A stretch of DNA of 64,000 nucleotides from positions 2,356,001 through 2,420,000 of the forward strand of contig NZ_CP006880.1 in assembly GCF_000816845.1 (NCBI RefSeq). Direction: 5' to 3'. Each line of letters starts with the position of its first letter. The stretch's first letter is position 1. A program made the position numbers and the translations under genes. The notes beneath the pieces are model-generated. The model ran no database searches. It saw nothing but the letters and a program-made list of their open reading frames with translations, and was not told the origin of the DNA. Origin of the DNA: Rhizobium gallicum bv. gallicum R602sp (GTDB taxonomy: Bacteria > Pseudomonadota > Alphaproteobacteria > Rhizobiales > Rhizobiaceae). Below are positions 1 to 8,545 of this stretch, piece by piece.

Positions 1-887
1 CGATCGAACACGTCCCCCGCTAGAGGCCTGGCGGCTTCGTCAAGCAGGTTCGCGCGGATCATAAGGTCGATGGTGGTGTCCATCGCAGCTTGTGGAATGG
101 CCAGGTCACTCGGCCACATACCCATGTCGCGCATATAGCGAAGGCCATGTGTCGCAAGATCGGCGTCGTCCTTCGTGGTGATCCGCTGGAAAATCGGAAG
201 CGTGACATCTTCTCGACTGGGATCGTTGGTGATCGCATAGGCATCGATGAGCGCCCGCAGGAAACGGATAACGATGTCGCGGTTGCCATCAAGCCAGCTC
301 TTGCGGCCGATAACGGCGGCGAAGACGATTTCAGGGATGACGTCGTTGATCTCGCCGATCAGGTTGAAGCCGTCCCGCTCGGCCAGGAAATTCCAGGGTG
401 CCGGCTGCGGCGCGCAGTCGATCTCTCCTGCCTGGAGTGCTTCCCAGCGCTTGGTGTGGATGCCGGCGAGTTCGAATTCATAGTCTCCTGGATAATGCAG
501 CCCATCCCTGGCGAGCAGCATCTGCGTATAGATCGCGGTGCCTTCGGTGAGCGACGACGTACCGACCTTCTTGCCATTGAGGTCCTTGATCGACTTGATC
601 GAAGGCTGCGCGACGAGCGACATCGGCAGGCGGTTCGAGTTCGAAGCGATCACACGCAATTCGCCGCCCTTGACGAAGTCGGCGACCGCGCCTTCCGGCG
701 GCGTGATGGCGAGGTCTGCTTCACCCTCGAGTACGGCACTGGTCGCCTTGTCGACGGTACCCATCTTTTTGTATTCGATGGACAGCCCATGTTTGGCAAA
801 AATGCCGAGTTCTTCGGCGACGAAGATCGGTAGCCAGTTGAACCCTTGCGCCCCGCCCGCGAGGCTCAGATGTTGGCTCGAAGCCAT
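1..887 (-). CDS. ABC-type solute-binding protein, NMT1/SsuA-like (3' end outside window)
   Basis: The reading frame is open from an ATG at 887 to the left edge of the window, so about 295 codons are seen and the C-terminus is missing. The protein opens with a beta strand and a GGAQGFNWLP loop, then a GIFAKHGL segment and an EGEADLAITPPEG segment, the usual pattern of periplasmic-binding-protein type 2 domains of the NMT1/SsuA/TauA group. No signal peptide precedes the domain, which is odd for a binding protein; it may be a cytosolic ligand-binding protein, or export may use another route. A ribosome site AGGGAG lies 6 bases before the ATG. It follows the LigJ-like gene by 28 bases in the same direction, so it probably shares its transcript. 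Substrate unknown; an aromatic acid would fit the neighbours (inference). Confidence 0.75.
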   Translation of the reverse strand, partial: MASSQHLSLAGGAQGFNWLPIFVAEELGIFAKHGLSIEYKKMGTVDKATSAVLEGEADLAITPPEGAVADFVKGGELRVIASNSNRLPMSLVAQPSIKSIKDLNGKKVGTSSLTEGTAIYTQMLLARDGLHYPGDYEFELAGIHTKRWEALQAGEIDCAPQPAPWNFLAERDGFNLIGEINDVIPEIVFAAVIGRKSWLDGNRDIVIRFLRALIDAYAITNDPSREDVTLPIFQRITTKDDADLATHGLRYMRDMGMWPSDLAIPQAAMDTTIDLMIRANLLDEAARPLAGDVFD

Positions 888-915
888 TTGATTTCTCCCT
901 GATAGTTGCGAGGCT

Positions 916-1941
916 TCAAAGGCCGCGCTCGCGTAGTCTCTTGTCCAACAGCGGGTAGACTCGCCGCGCGTTTCCTTCGAAGACCGCATGTCTTTGGTCG
1001 TCGTCGAGCGCGAGCTGATCGATGTATCTCTTGGTATCGTCGAACGGATGCCCGGTCTCGGGATCGATCGCCTTGACCGCGCCGAGCAGCTCCGAGCCGA
1101 AGAGGATGTTTTTGACGTCGACGACGTTGAATAGCGTGTCGATGCCTGCCTGATGGTAGACGCAGGTGTCGAAGAACAGGTTGTTCATCAGATGCGTGTC
1201 GAGGCTGGGCTTTTCGAGCATGATCGACAGTCCGCGGTAACGGCCCCAATGGTAAGGGGCAGCCCCGCCGCCGTGCGGGATGATCAGCTTGAGCTCCGGG
1301 TGACGCTCGAACAGATCTCCCTGGATGAGCTGCATGAATACCGCGGTGTCGGCGTTGATGTAATGCGCTCCCGTCATGTGAAGGCAGCGTTCGCAGGAGC
1401 TTGACACGTGGATCATCGCGGGAACCTGGAGGGCGACCATGGCCTCCCACATCGGGTCCCACCACGGATCGTAGATCGGAGGGGCGCTCCACCGTCCGCC
1501 CGAGGGATCGGGATTGAGATTACAGCCGACGAAGCCGTTTTCGACGCATCGCTGCAACTCGTCGATGACCGCAGAAAGGTCGCCGTCGACGGTCTGCGGA
1601 AGCTGGCAGACGGCAGCAAAGTTGTCGGGGAACATGTCGACGATCCGGCCGACATTGTCGTTCGACAGACGCGACCAGTCCTTGGCCACTGCCAGACCTG
1701 GAACGTGGTGGCCCATGCCGGAGGCGCGCGGGCTTAAGAGCGTCACATGCGAACCGCGCTCGCGCTGTATCTTCAGCTGGTTTGCCTCGATGATGTCATG
1801 GAGCTGCTTGTCCGGGATGGCAGGATAGATGGGCTGCTCTAAGGATTTGCCTTCCGCATAAGCGACCTGCGCCGTTCGGAAGGCATGATGCTCCGGCGGT
1901 TCCGTGGTGAAGTGGCCGTGGCAGTCGATGATGAGCGACAT
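916..1941 (-). CDS. ligJ: 4-oxalomesaconate hydratase-like amidohydrolase (LigJ type)
   Basis: A 341-residue protein of the amidohydrolase-2 superfamily. It opens with the metal-binding strand DCHGH (His8, His10), has the segments SPRASGMGHH, GCNLNPDPSGG, MIHVSSSC, IPHGGGAAPYHWGR and ILFGSELLGAV, and closes with an EGNARRVYP segment. This order and wording match LigJ, which hydrates 4-oxalomesaconate in the protocatechuate 4,5-cleavage (gallate) pathway in the cytoplasm. The length is normal for the family. The start was set at the ATG whose first base is the last base of the P450 stop codon (TAATG overlap), implying translational coupling; a 16-codon upstream extension into the P450 gene is rejected. 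No ring-cleavage dioxygenase (LigAB) is visible here, so a related hydratase or decarboxylase activity remains possible. Confidence 0.8.
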   Translation of the reverse strand: MSLIIDCHGHFTTEPPEHHAFRTAQVAYAEGKSLEQPIYPAIPDKQLHDIIEANQLKIQRERGSHVTLLSPRASGMGHHVPGLAVAKDWSRLSNDNVGRIVDMFPDNFAAVCQLPQTVDGDLSAVIDELQRCVENGFVGCNLNPDPSGGRWSAPPIYDPWWDPMWEAMVALQVPAMIHVSSSCERCLHMTGAHYINADTAVFMQLIQGDLFERHPELKLIIPHGGGAAPYHWGRYRGLSIMLEKPSLDTHLMNNLFFDTCVYHQAGIDTLFNVVDVKNILFGSELLGAVKAIDPETGHPFDDTKRYIDQLALDDDQRHAVFEGNARRVYPLLDKRLRERGL

Positions 1942-3131
1942 TATGCGTTCCACTTCGCGGGCAGATCGGAGATGCCGCGGAACCGCCAACCCTTGCCCTT
2001 CATCTCGCGCGAGGGGTCAAGCCGGAGTTCAGGCAGTTGCCGGAATACCTCCGCCAGTGCGATCTCGCCCATGGCCCTCGACAGGAAATGGCCGGAACAG
2101 AAATGCGGGCGGAAGCCGAACGACAGGTGCTGCTTCTTCTTGCGGAACATGTCGAACTTGTCGGCGTCTTCGAAGCGGGTCGCATCGCGGTTGGCGGAGC
2201 CCATGACGATCGCCACCGACGCTCCCTGCGGAATGACAGTCCCCGCGATCTCAAAGTCCTCTCTGGCGACGCGTGGCGTTACGCCGATCGGAGCGATCCA
2301 GCGCAGGCCCTCATCGAAGGCGCGCATCGCATTTTCCTGCGGCTGCTCGGCCATGATCTTCGCTTGATCGGAACTTGAAAGAAGACCCGCGCAGGCATTA
2401 GCCGCGGCGTGGCCCGGCTCCTGCAGGCCGCCGAGGATGATGACGCGCATGGTTGGCGAAATTTCTTCCCAGCTGCGGACCTCGCCCTTTTGCATGCCGC
2501 CATACATGACGTGGCTGAGAAGGGAATTGTTGGGCTTGGTGAGGCAGGCTTGATAAAGATCGCCCATCTGCCTGTCGATTTCTGCAAGCGCATCATCGAG
2601 CCGCTTCCAGATTGCCGCGTCATTGCTGACATTCTGCAAGCCGAGCGCCATGGCGTGAAACCACTCGACGAGGGTCTCGTTGGGAGTCTCCGTCAGACCG
2701 ATGACGTCGCCGATGCAGCGCACCGAGATCGGTTCAAAGAGTTCGACAGTGAGGTTCGCTTCTCCATTCTTCTTGATGGAGTCGATATAACGCTGCACGA
2801 CCGGCCGTGTCAGACCCTCAACGAAAGAGCGCACGCGCTCCTGCGTAAGGTTCTGATCAATGCCTTCGCGAAGGCATTGATGGTCCTCGCCGGACATGGT
2901 CAGGACGTTCGGCATGCCCATCACGCGGGCTTCCGGGCGGTCTGTCGATCCTGACGGTCCAAACACCTTGTCGTTGCCGCCGACGGTTCGGCAGTCGTCG
3001 AACCGCGTGATGAAATATTCCTTCGTTCCTTCAAAGAATGCCACGGGCTGCTCTGAGCGCAGACGCGAATAGACGGGATACGGATCCCGGTAGAGGTTTT
3101 CGCCCGTCAGTTCGGTGTGTGATCCCGTCAT
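1941..3131 (-). CDS. cytochrome P450
   Basis: 396 residues, the usual size of a soluble bacterial P450. The heme-ligand loop FGFRPHFCSGHFLSR places the axial thiolate at Cys345, the K-helix ExxR is EGLR, and the I-helix reads GGLQEPGHAAANA. The normal acid-alcohol pair (D/E-T) of the I-helix is absent and replaced by E-P, a variation found in some classes that handle oxygen activation differently. The ATG is preceded by GGGAGGA at good spacing. The gene is first in a leftward unit with the LigJ-like hydratase and a binding protein, so oxidation or O-demethylation of an aromatic substrate is a reasonable guess, but the substrate cannot be read from the sequence. No ferredoxin or reductase gene is visible nearby, so its redox partner must lie elsewhere. 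Confidence 0.92.
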   Translation of the reverse strand: MTGSHTELTGENLYRDPYPVYSRLRSEQPVAFFEGTKEYFITRFDDCRTVGGNDKVFGPSGSTDRPEARVMGMPNVLTMSGEDHQCLREGIDQNLTQERVRSFVEGLTRPVVQRYIDSIKKNGEANLTVELFEPISVRCIGDVIGLTETPNETLVEWFHAMALGLQNVSNDAAIWKRLDDALAEIDRQMGDLYQACLTKPNNSLLSHVMYGGMQKGEVRSWEEISPTMRVIILGGLQEPGHAAANACAGLLSSSDQAKIMAEQPQENAMRAFDEGLRWIAPIGVTPRVAREDFEIAGTVIPQGASVAIVMGSANRDATRFEDADKFDMFRKKKQHLSFGFRPHFCSGHFLSRAMGEIALAEVFRQLPELRLDPSREMKGKGWRFRGISDLPAKWNA

Positions 3132-3245
3132 CGATTTCCTCCCAGCACTCCCGCTTAGGGAGTTGTCGCCAATCTCGCCGCCGGTCTCCAGCCGGGGGCA
3201 CGCATCTCTAGACGTTTCGGGGAAGCAATCGAATAAGATTGAGAC

Positions 3246-3277
3246 TTGACATACCGCAACGTCTTCGAATACGTATT
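3246..3277 (+). promoter_or_regulatory. candidate promoter and palindromic operator before livG
   Basis: A TTGACA box (3246-3251) is followed after 17 bases by ATACGT (3269-3274), a weak -10. The perfect 10-bp palindrome AATACGTATT (3268-3277) sits over the -10, where a repressor would block transcription. It lies in the divergent gap between the P450 operon and the ABC operon. The promoter is read from consensus only; the controlling regulator is not identified. Confidence 0.4.
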
Positions 3278-3355
3278 GGTATCTAAAGCGGGGTTGGCTG
3301 TCAACAACAGAAATTGACGGACAAAGGAGAAGCCGCTTCGGAAGGGAGGAATTCA

Positions 3356-4147
3356 GTGAACGACAGCAGCATCGAAGAGGTGCGCCCGGTGCTCCAGGCG
3401 CGGGATGTGTCCGTGCAGTTTGGCGGCGTAAAAGCGCTGACAGACGTGTCGCTTTCCGTAAGGCGGGGTGAAATCTGTGGTCTGATCGGGCCCAACGGCG
3501 CCGGAAAATCGACCTTTCTCAACGCGGCAACCCGCCTCGTAAACTACGCAACTGGATCGATCATGCTCGACGGCCAGCCGCTCGAAGGCGTGGAAACGCG
3601 CGACATGATTGGAATGGGCGTCGCACGGACGTTCCAGAATCTGGGCATCTATGCATCGATGACGGTCCTCGAAAACGTCATGCTAGGCGCCCATCATCGA
3701 CTTGGCGGAAATTTCGGAAAGGCAATCTTCGCCCCGTTCCACGTAAGGGCGCTGGAGCGGTATACTCGCGAAAAGGCAACGGCAGTGCTCGAGGAGGTCG
3801 GCATGGCGGACCTTGCCGCCCGTGCGGCCGGTTCGCTGCCCTATCCCTTGCAGAAGCGCATGGAAATTGCCCGGGCACTGGCCGCGGAGCCGAAGATACT
3901 CCTGCTCGACGAACCCGCCGGCGGACTGACCCACGGCGAGGTCCACGAATTCGGGGAGCTCGTCGACGGGATCAGGCGCAGACGCAATCTCTCCATCCTT
4001 CTTATCGAGCATCACATGGGCTTGGTGATGAGCCTTTGCGACCGGATCGTTGTCTTCCACCTGGGCCGTAACCTGGCCGAGGGAACGCCTGCCGAAATCA
4101 AGTCAAACGATGCGGTGATCGCCGCTTACCTCGGGAAGGCGGCATGA
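3356..4147 (+). CDS. livG: branched-chain amino acid-type ABC transporter ATPase (LivG)
   Basis: A 263-residue ATPase of the HAAT importer class. Walker A is GPNGAGKS, the Q-loop region is ARTFQNLGIY, Walker B is ILLLDEPAGGL, and the switch histidine lies in LIEHHMG. The signature motif is unusual: LPYPLQKRMEIARAL replaces LSGGQ, with PYPLQ at the usual LSYGQ position. A GTG start at 3356 was chosen because GGGAGGA lies 5 bases upstream; an in-frame TTG 14 codons earlier has no ribosome site. It is the first gene of a five-gene unit and its stop overlaps the livF start (ATGA). LivG subunits usually carry a C-terminal extension ending near AYLG, which is seen here. Cytoplasmic face of the inner membrane. 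Confidence 0.92.
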   Translation: MNDSSIEEVRPVLQARDVSVQFGGVKALTDVSLSVRRGEICGLIGPNGAGKSTFLNAATRLVNYATGSIMLDGQPLEGVETRDMIGMGVARTFQNLGIYASMTVLENVMLGAHHRLGGNFGKAIFAPFHVRALERYTREKATAVLEEVGMADLAARAAGSLPYPLQKRMEIARALAAEPKILLLDEPAGGLTHGEVHEFGELVDGIRRRRNLSILLIEHHMGLVMSLCDRIVVFHLGRNLAEGTPAEIKSNDAVIAAYLGKAA

Positions 4148-4857
4148 CCCTTCTGGATATCAAAGACCTGTCCGTTTTCTACGGCAAGACGCAGGCTCTG
4201 TTTAACTGTTCGTTCTCGGTTGGCGAAGGCGAATTCGTTGCCTTGCTCGGTTCCAATGGAGCCGGAAAGACGACGCTGCTGCGCGCGGTCTCGGGTCTGC
4301 TGCCGTTCAAGGGCTCAGTTTCCTATGCCGGCAAAGCCCTCGACGAGATCTCCGCCCAGACGCGCCTTGCACGCGGCGTCGCGCACATACCGCAAGGTCG
4401 CGGCACCTTCACCGAGTTCACCGTGGAAGAAAACTTGTCACTCGGCGCGACCATCGTGGGCAGCCGCTCGCAAGTGAAGGAAGACAAGGAACGCTGGTAT
4501 GAGACGTTTCCGAGATTGCGGGAACGGCGCAACCAACTCGCCGGAAACCTCAGCGGCGGCGAACAGCAGATGCTCGCCGTGGCCCGCGCGCTGATGTCTA
4601 GGCCGAGACTCTTGATGTGCGATGAGCCGTCTCTCGGGCTGGCGCCGTCCATCACGCAGGAAATCCTGGCGATCTTCAAGTCCCTGAACAAAGAGGCGGG
4701 AATGACATTGCTCGTCGTCGAGCAGAACGTCGATACCACCCTTCAATACGCCGACATAGCCTTTGTCATAGAGGCCGGGCAGGTCGTCGCGAGTGGCGCG
4801 GCGAGCGACCTGATCGGCAATGAAGACATCAAGAAATCATATCTGGGAGTCGCCTGA
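4144..4857 (+). CDS. livF: branched-chain amino acid-type ABC transporter ATPase (LivF)
   Basis: 237 residues, standard LivF size. Walker A is GSNGAGKT, the signature is NLSGGEQQMLAVARAL, Walker B is LLMCDEPSLGLAP, and the protein ends with VASGAASDLIGNEDIKKSYLG as usual for LivF. The MEIPQGRG-like segment (HIPQGRGTFTEFTVEENL) is the Q-loop region. It pairs with LivG to power the two permeases. The start overlaps the livG stop by four bases and its own stop TGA shares its last base with the livH ATG, so the genes are translationally coupled. Assignment to the class is firm. The transported compound is not decided by the ATPases; such systems also import aromatic acids and amides. Confidence 0.94.
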   Translation: MTLLDIKDLSVFYGKTQALFNCSFSVGEGEFVALLGSNGAGKTTLLRAVSGLLPFKGSVSYAGKALDEISAQTRLARGVAHIPQGRGTFTEFTVEENLSLGATIVGSRSQVKEDKERWYETFPRLRERRNQLAGNLSGGEQQMLAVARALMSRPRLLMCDEPSLGLAPSITQEILAIFKSLNKEAGMTLLVVEQNVDTTLQYADIAFVIEAGQVVASGAASDLIGNEDIKKSYLGVA

Positions 4858-5738
4858 TGAGCCTCTTCTTCCAGCTCGTCGTCAGCGGCTTGACCACGGG
4901 TGCTATCTACGCCGCCCTCGCTTTGGCGCTCGTCCTCATCTTCAGGGCGACGAACGTCGTCAATTTTGGCCAGGGCGAGATGGCGACATTCTCGGCCTAT
5001 GGAGCCTGGCAACTGATGCAGTGGGGTGTGCCGCTCTGGATCGCCGTTCTTGTGAGTCTCGCGGCGGCATTCGCCACCGGGATTGTAACATTCCGTTTGA
5101 TCATCCGACCCATGATGGACGCTCCTGTGGAAGCAATCGTCGTCATCACGCTCGGCATCCTCGTATTGTTCCAGGCTGCCTGCATGTGGATTTGGGGGGC
5201 GGAACAGCTCTCCTTCCCAAGCCTTTTCCCGCATGGCGGCTTTAGCATCGGCGACGTTCGCGTGCTTGCCTCCGCCGTCGGGACGCTCGCGATCCTTCTG
5301 GCGATTGCTCTGGCGATGGGCTTTATCTTCCGCTTCACCAAGCTTGGCCTGTCTATGCGCGCAGCCGCATTCGACCATACACGCAGCGTTCTCGTCGGTG
5401 TCAATGTCGAACGAATGTTGATGCTCGGATGGGGCTTCGCGGCCGTCATCGGTGCACTCGCTGCGATTCTAATCGCACCCCGCCTGTTTCTAAGCCCGAC
5501 GATGATGACGCCAATCCTCTTTTATGGCCTGGCGGCCGCGACCCTTGGCGGCTGGGACAGTCCGCTGGGCGCCATCGTCGGCGGCCTTGCGGTTGGCGTC
5601 GCCGAGAGCCTGGGTGCAAGTTACCTTTCGTTCATCGGAGCCGACATGCGTATCGCGGTCCCGATCGCGCTGACGTTGATCATCCTGCTCGTCAAGCCCG
5701 TCGGCCTGTTCGGCTCCTACAAGGTGACAAAACTATGA
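4857..5738 (+). CDS. livH: branched-chain amino acid-type ABC transporter permease (LivH)
   Basis: 293 residues with about eight hydrophobic segments. The typical LivH landmarks are present: GAIYAALALALVLIFRATNVVNFGQGEM near the N-terminus (seen as separate conserved blocks), SMRAAAFDHTRSVLVGVN in the cytoplasmic loop that contacts the ATPases, and a C-terminal VGLFGSYKVTKL tail. It forms the inner-membrane pore together with LivM. The start ATG overlaps the livF stop and the gene's stop overlaps the livM start (ATGA), placing it in one tight operon. No sign of damage. Substrate specificity is set mainly by the binding protein encoded two genes downstream. Confidence 0.93.
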   Translation: MSLFFQLVVSGLTTGAIYAALALALVLIFRATNVVNFGQGEMATFSAYGAWQLMQWGVPLWIAVLVSLAAAFATGIVTFRLIIRPMMDAPVEAIVVITLGILVLFQAACMWIWGAEQLSFPSLFPHGGFSIGDVRVLASAVGTLAILLAIALAMGFIFRFTKLGLSMRAAAFDHTRSVLVGVNVERMLMLGWGFAAVIGALAAILIAPRLFLSPTMMTPILFYGLAAATLGGWDSPLGAIVGGLAVGVAESLGASYLSFIGADMRIAVPIALTLIILLVKPVGLFGSYKVTKL

Positions 5739-6694
5739 GAGACGTCTTCCTCTCAACCGCGATCAAGTTCGGTCTCTTCGCGATCGTCGCGATATTGATC
5801 CCGGTCTCCGCCCCCGCCTACGCTCTCCAGGAAGTGGCCATAGCGATCGCCTATGCCATCGCGATCCTCGGTCTGAACCTGCTGATGGGATATGCCGGGC
5901 AGATTTGCCTTGCCCAAGGGACGTTGTTCGGTGTCGGAGCCTATGTTACCGCGATCCTGAACGCCACCTACGGCGTCTCCCCGCTGGCTACGTTACCGGT
6001 CGCGGCTGCAGTCGCCGCCGCAGTCGGCCTGGTCATCGGCCTTCCGGCGCTCAGGCTCCAGGGTCTGCAGCTGGCCATTGTTACGTTCGGGATCGCAGCA
6101 GCTTTTCCACAACTGCTGCTCAAGATGGGAGGCCTGACCGGAGGCGTGTCCGGGCTTCCCATCGACGCGCCTGAAATGCCTGATGTCATGGCGGATGCCC
6201 CGGAGCTGTGGCTTTACCTCATCTCGCTGGCCTGCGCTGGTGTCGGTGCCTTGCTTGTCTCCCGAATGCTGTCCGGCGATGTCGGCCGCGCTCTCAGGGC
6301 GCAGCGCGACAACCCTCAGATTGCCCAAGCGCTCGGTGTGAACCTGACGCGTGCTCGACTGTGGGCATTCGCGGTCAGCTCGGCGCTCGCGGGACTGGGC
6401 GGTGGGGTGTTCGCGATCGTCAGCGGCTTCATCAGCCCGGAGTCTTTCCTGGCGATCCTGTCGATCAACATCGTGATCGGCAGCATTGTTGGCGGCGTCA
6501 CCAGCATCGTCGGCGCCTTCGTCGGCGGCCTGTTCATGGTGTTCGTTCCGAGTTGGGCATCCGACATCAACCTGAGCCTCGGCAATCTGATTTACGGCCT
6601 CGCGCTGATCCTCATCATGATGGTCGCACGCAACGGGGTGACTGGTTTCATCGAAAAATGGCTTTCGGTGATTTTTCGGAGGGCGGCCGGCTGA
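5735..6694 (+). CDS. livM: branched-chain amino acid-type ABC transporter permease (LivM)
   Basis: 319 residues with nine or so hydrophobic spans. Family landmarks are AIAILGLNLLMGYAGQICLAQG, split over the first conserved block, RLQGLQLAIVTFGIAAAFPQ, and the cytoplasmic loop RALRAQRDNPQIAQALGVN followed by AFAVSSALAGLGG. The start was set at the ATG overlapping the livH stop by four bases; a longer in-frame extension into livH is antisense-like and rejected. LivM usually ends a little longer than LivH, as here. It completes the membrane channel. The binding-protein gene follows after 31 bases. Confidence 0.93.
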   Translation: MRDVFLSTAIKFGLFAIVAILIPVSAPAYALQEVAIAIAYAIAILGLNLLMGYAGQICLAQGTLFGVGAYVTAILNATYGVSPLATLPVAAAVAAAVGLVIGLPALRLQGLQLAIVTFGIAAAFPQLLLKMGGLTGGVSGLPIDAPEMPDVMADAPELWLYLISLACAGVGALLVSRMLSGDVGRALRAQRDNPQIAQALGVNLTRARLWAFAVSSALAGLGGGVFAIVSGFISPESFLAILSINIVIGSIVGGVTSIVGAFVGGLFMVFVPSWASDINLSLGNLIYGLALILIMMVARNGVTGFIEKWLSVIFRRAAG

Positions 6695-6725
6695 AATGCC
6701 CGCCATCGAACTGGGAGGAATTGAA

Positions 6726-7958
6726 ATGAGACTGATCTCTATACTGAAGGGATGTAAGATGCAGCTGGGCGCGGCCGCGTTGCTCGCAGCCTCCCACGCA
6801 GGCGCCGCGGAACCGTCGCCAGGCATCACCGACGACACGATCAAGATTGGTGTGACAGGACCACTCACGGGTCCGGTCGCAGTCGTCGGGGGTGTCGCTG
6901 AAGGCATTCGGGCGCGTATCGAGCAGGGCAACGCCGAAGGCGGCGTCAAGATGGGCGACGGCAAGACACGCAAGATCGAACTCGTCATCGAGGACGATGG
7001 CCTTGATCCGCAGCGCACATTGGCGAATGTCCGCAAGATGGTGGAAAAAGACAAGGTCTTCGCCTTGGTCGGCACGGCTGCCACCCCGAACAACCTCGCA
7101 ATCGGACGTTACATCACCCAGAAGAAGGTTCCGAACGTCTTCATGTATTCCGGGGTTGTCTCCTTGAACGCTCCCGAGTGGGAGGTTGGCTTTGTGCCAT
7201 CGTTCTCGACCGAAGCGGATGCGTTCGCCAAGTATCTCGAAAACAACAAGCCCGACGCCAAGGTCGCCTTTTTGTATCTGAATACGGAAACGGGCCAAAC
7301 CTTCATGAAGGCCTTCGACCGCGCGATCGAGGATTCGACGATCAAGGTGCTCGAACGTCAACCCGTGACGTCCCAGGATCCGACAGTCGAGACTCAGCTC
7401 AACACGCTGAAGGCATCTGGCGCCGATACGCTGATTGTCATCGCCGCTCCTCGCCAGGGCGGCGAGGCCATCCGCTTCCAGTCCGAGAGCGGCTGGAAAC
7501 CGTTGACCCTGGTGACCAATCTTTCGTCTGCCTATCCGGTACTCCAGTCCGTTGGCCTGGAAAACGCAAAAGGCATCATCACCTCGGACTTTCTGAAGCC
7601 GATCATTAGCGACCAGAAGTCCGGTGATGAAGGCGTCGATCGCTATCTCGATGCCATCAAGGCGGCCAAAGTAAACTTCGTCTTCGCCAACACCATCGGC
7701 CAGACCGGCTACGCTATCGGTGATGCGCTTATTCAGTCGCTTGAAAAGCTTAAAGAACCGACTCGGGAGGAACTGATGAACGTCGTCCAAAATATGGACG
7801 GTTGGCAGAACCCGTTGCTTTTCGACGGCATCAAGATTTCGACCAAAGAGAAATCGGACTTATACCCGATCGAGGCACTTCAGCTCTATCAGTTTGATGG
7901 GCAGAAATACGTCCCGGTCGGCGGCGTCCTGGATTTCGAAGGAGATACACACGAGTAA
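6726..7958 (+). CDS. periplasmic substrate-binding protein of the Liv-type importer
   Basis: 410 residues. A short N-terminal basic stretch and hydrophobic core ending in HAGAAE form a signal peptide, so the mature protein is periplasmic. The mature part begins with ITDDTIKIGVTGPLTGP and has LIVIAAPRQGGEAIRFQSE, matching the Peripla_BP_6 (LivJ/LivK-like) fold with two lobes. The ATG at 6726 is preceded by GGGAGGA; an in-frame ATG 30 bases earlier lacks this and would spoil the signal peptide. In such systems the binding protein decides the ligand. Its position beside the P450 and LigJ-like genes suggests an aromatic acid, but true amino acids cannot be excluded. Last gene of the operon. Confidence 0.88.
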   Translation: MRLISILKGCKMQLGAAALLAASHAGAAEPSPGITDDTIKIGVTGPLTGPVAVVGGVAEGIRARIEQGNAEGGVKMGDGKTRKIELVIEDDGLDPQRTLANVRKMVEKDKVFALVGTAATPNNLAIGRYITQKKVPNVFMYSGVVSLNAPEWEVGFVPSFSTEADAFAKYLENNKPDAKVAFLYLNTETGQTFMKAFDRAIEDSTIKVLERQPVTSQDPTVETQLNTLKASGADTLIVIAAPRQGGEAIRFQSESGWKPLTLVTNLSSAYPVLQSVGLENAKGIITSDFLKPIISDQKSGDEGVDRYLDAIKAAKVNFVFANTIGQTGYAIGDALIQSLEKLKEPTREELMNVVQNMDGWQNPLLFDGIKISTKEKSDLYPIEALQLYQFDGQKYVPVGGVLDFEGDTHE

Positions 7959-7975
7959 CCGTTAAGCTCCGTGTG

Positions 7976-7996
7976 GGTGCCGGTTACACCGGCGCC
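7976..7996 (+). terminator. hairpin after the Liv-type operon
   Basis: Arms GGTGCCGGT and ACCGGCGCC (one G-U pair) with a 3-base loop form a strong stem 17 bases after the stop codon. No T-run follows, so it is either an RNA-stabilising or attenuating hairpin or a weak terminator before the DoxX gene. Confidence 0.35.
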
Positions 7997-8093
7997 CTGC
8001 CCTTCCCCTGCTTCGGTCTGCCTGCATTCGGGCTGTGGAATTGTCCTCTGAAGCTGCAGTCCCTTCAACCCTCACAATCTACAGGAGATCCCA

Positions 8094-8510
8094 TTGATCG
8101 ATCAACGCACCGCCCCTTACGCTTTCTTGATATTGCGGCTAGCACTTGGCTTGCTGTTCCTCGCCCATGGAGGTCTGAAGATCTTCGTCTTCACGCCTGC
8201 CGGAACAGCGCAATACTTCGAAAGCCTTGGACTGCCTCCTGCCCTCGCATATCTGACGATGACTCTCGAGATGGCAGGGGGGATCGCCCTTATTGTAGGG
8301 CTTTATGCGCGGCTTGCCGCGTTGGCACTACTCCCAATTCTGCTCGGTGGGATCGTCTCGGTTCACGGCGCAGCTGGCTTTTTCTTCACCAATCCGAATG
8401 GCGGATGGGAATTCCCGGCCTTATGGATCGTCGGCCTGGCAGCGGTCGTTCTCGGCGGCGATGGCGCGCTGGCGCTGCGTCCCACTTTTCGAGAAAGAGC
8501 CGGCGCCTAG
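8094..8510 (+). CDS. DoxX family membrane protein
   Basis: 138 residues with four hydrophobic segments. The opening RLALGLLFLAHGGLKIF and the later MTLEMAGGIALIVGLYARLAAL are the conserved blocks of the DoxX family (inner-membrane proteins of uncertain role, some tied to thiosulfate oxidation or oxidoreductase partners). The start is TTG at 8094, chosen because AGGAG stands 6 bases upstream and no ATG is available near it. It lies 135 bases after the Liv-type operon in the same direction with a hairpin in between, so co-transcription is possible but not certain. Function in this context is unknown. Confidence 0.8.
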   Translation: MIDQRTAPYAFLILRLALGLLFLAHGGLKIFVFTPAGTAQYFESLGLPPALAYLTMTLEMAGGIALIVGLYARLAALALLPILLGGIVSVHGAAGFFFTNPNGGWEFPALWIVGLAAVVLGGDGALALRPTFRERAGA

Positions 8511-8517
8511 TCGACTT

Positions 8518-8545
8518 AGCCCACGTCTCTAAGGAGCCGTGGGCT
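8518..8545 (+). terminator. hairpin downstream of the DoxX gene
   Basis: Perfect 8-bp arms AGCCCACG and CGTGGGCT with a 12-base loop, 8 bases after the DoxX stop. There is no T-run, so termination is uncertain. Confidence 0.35.
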
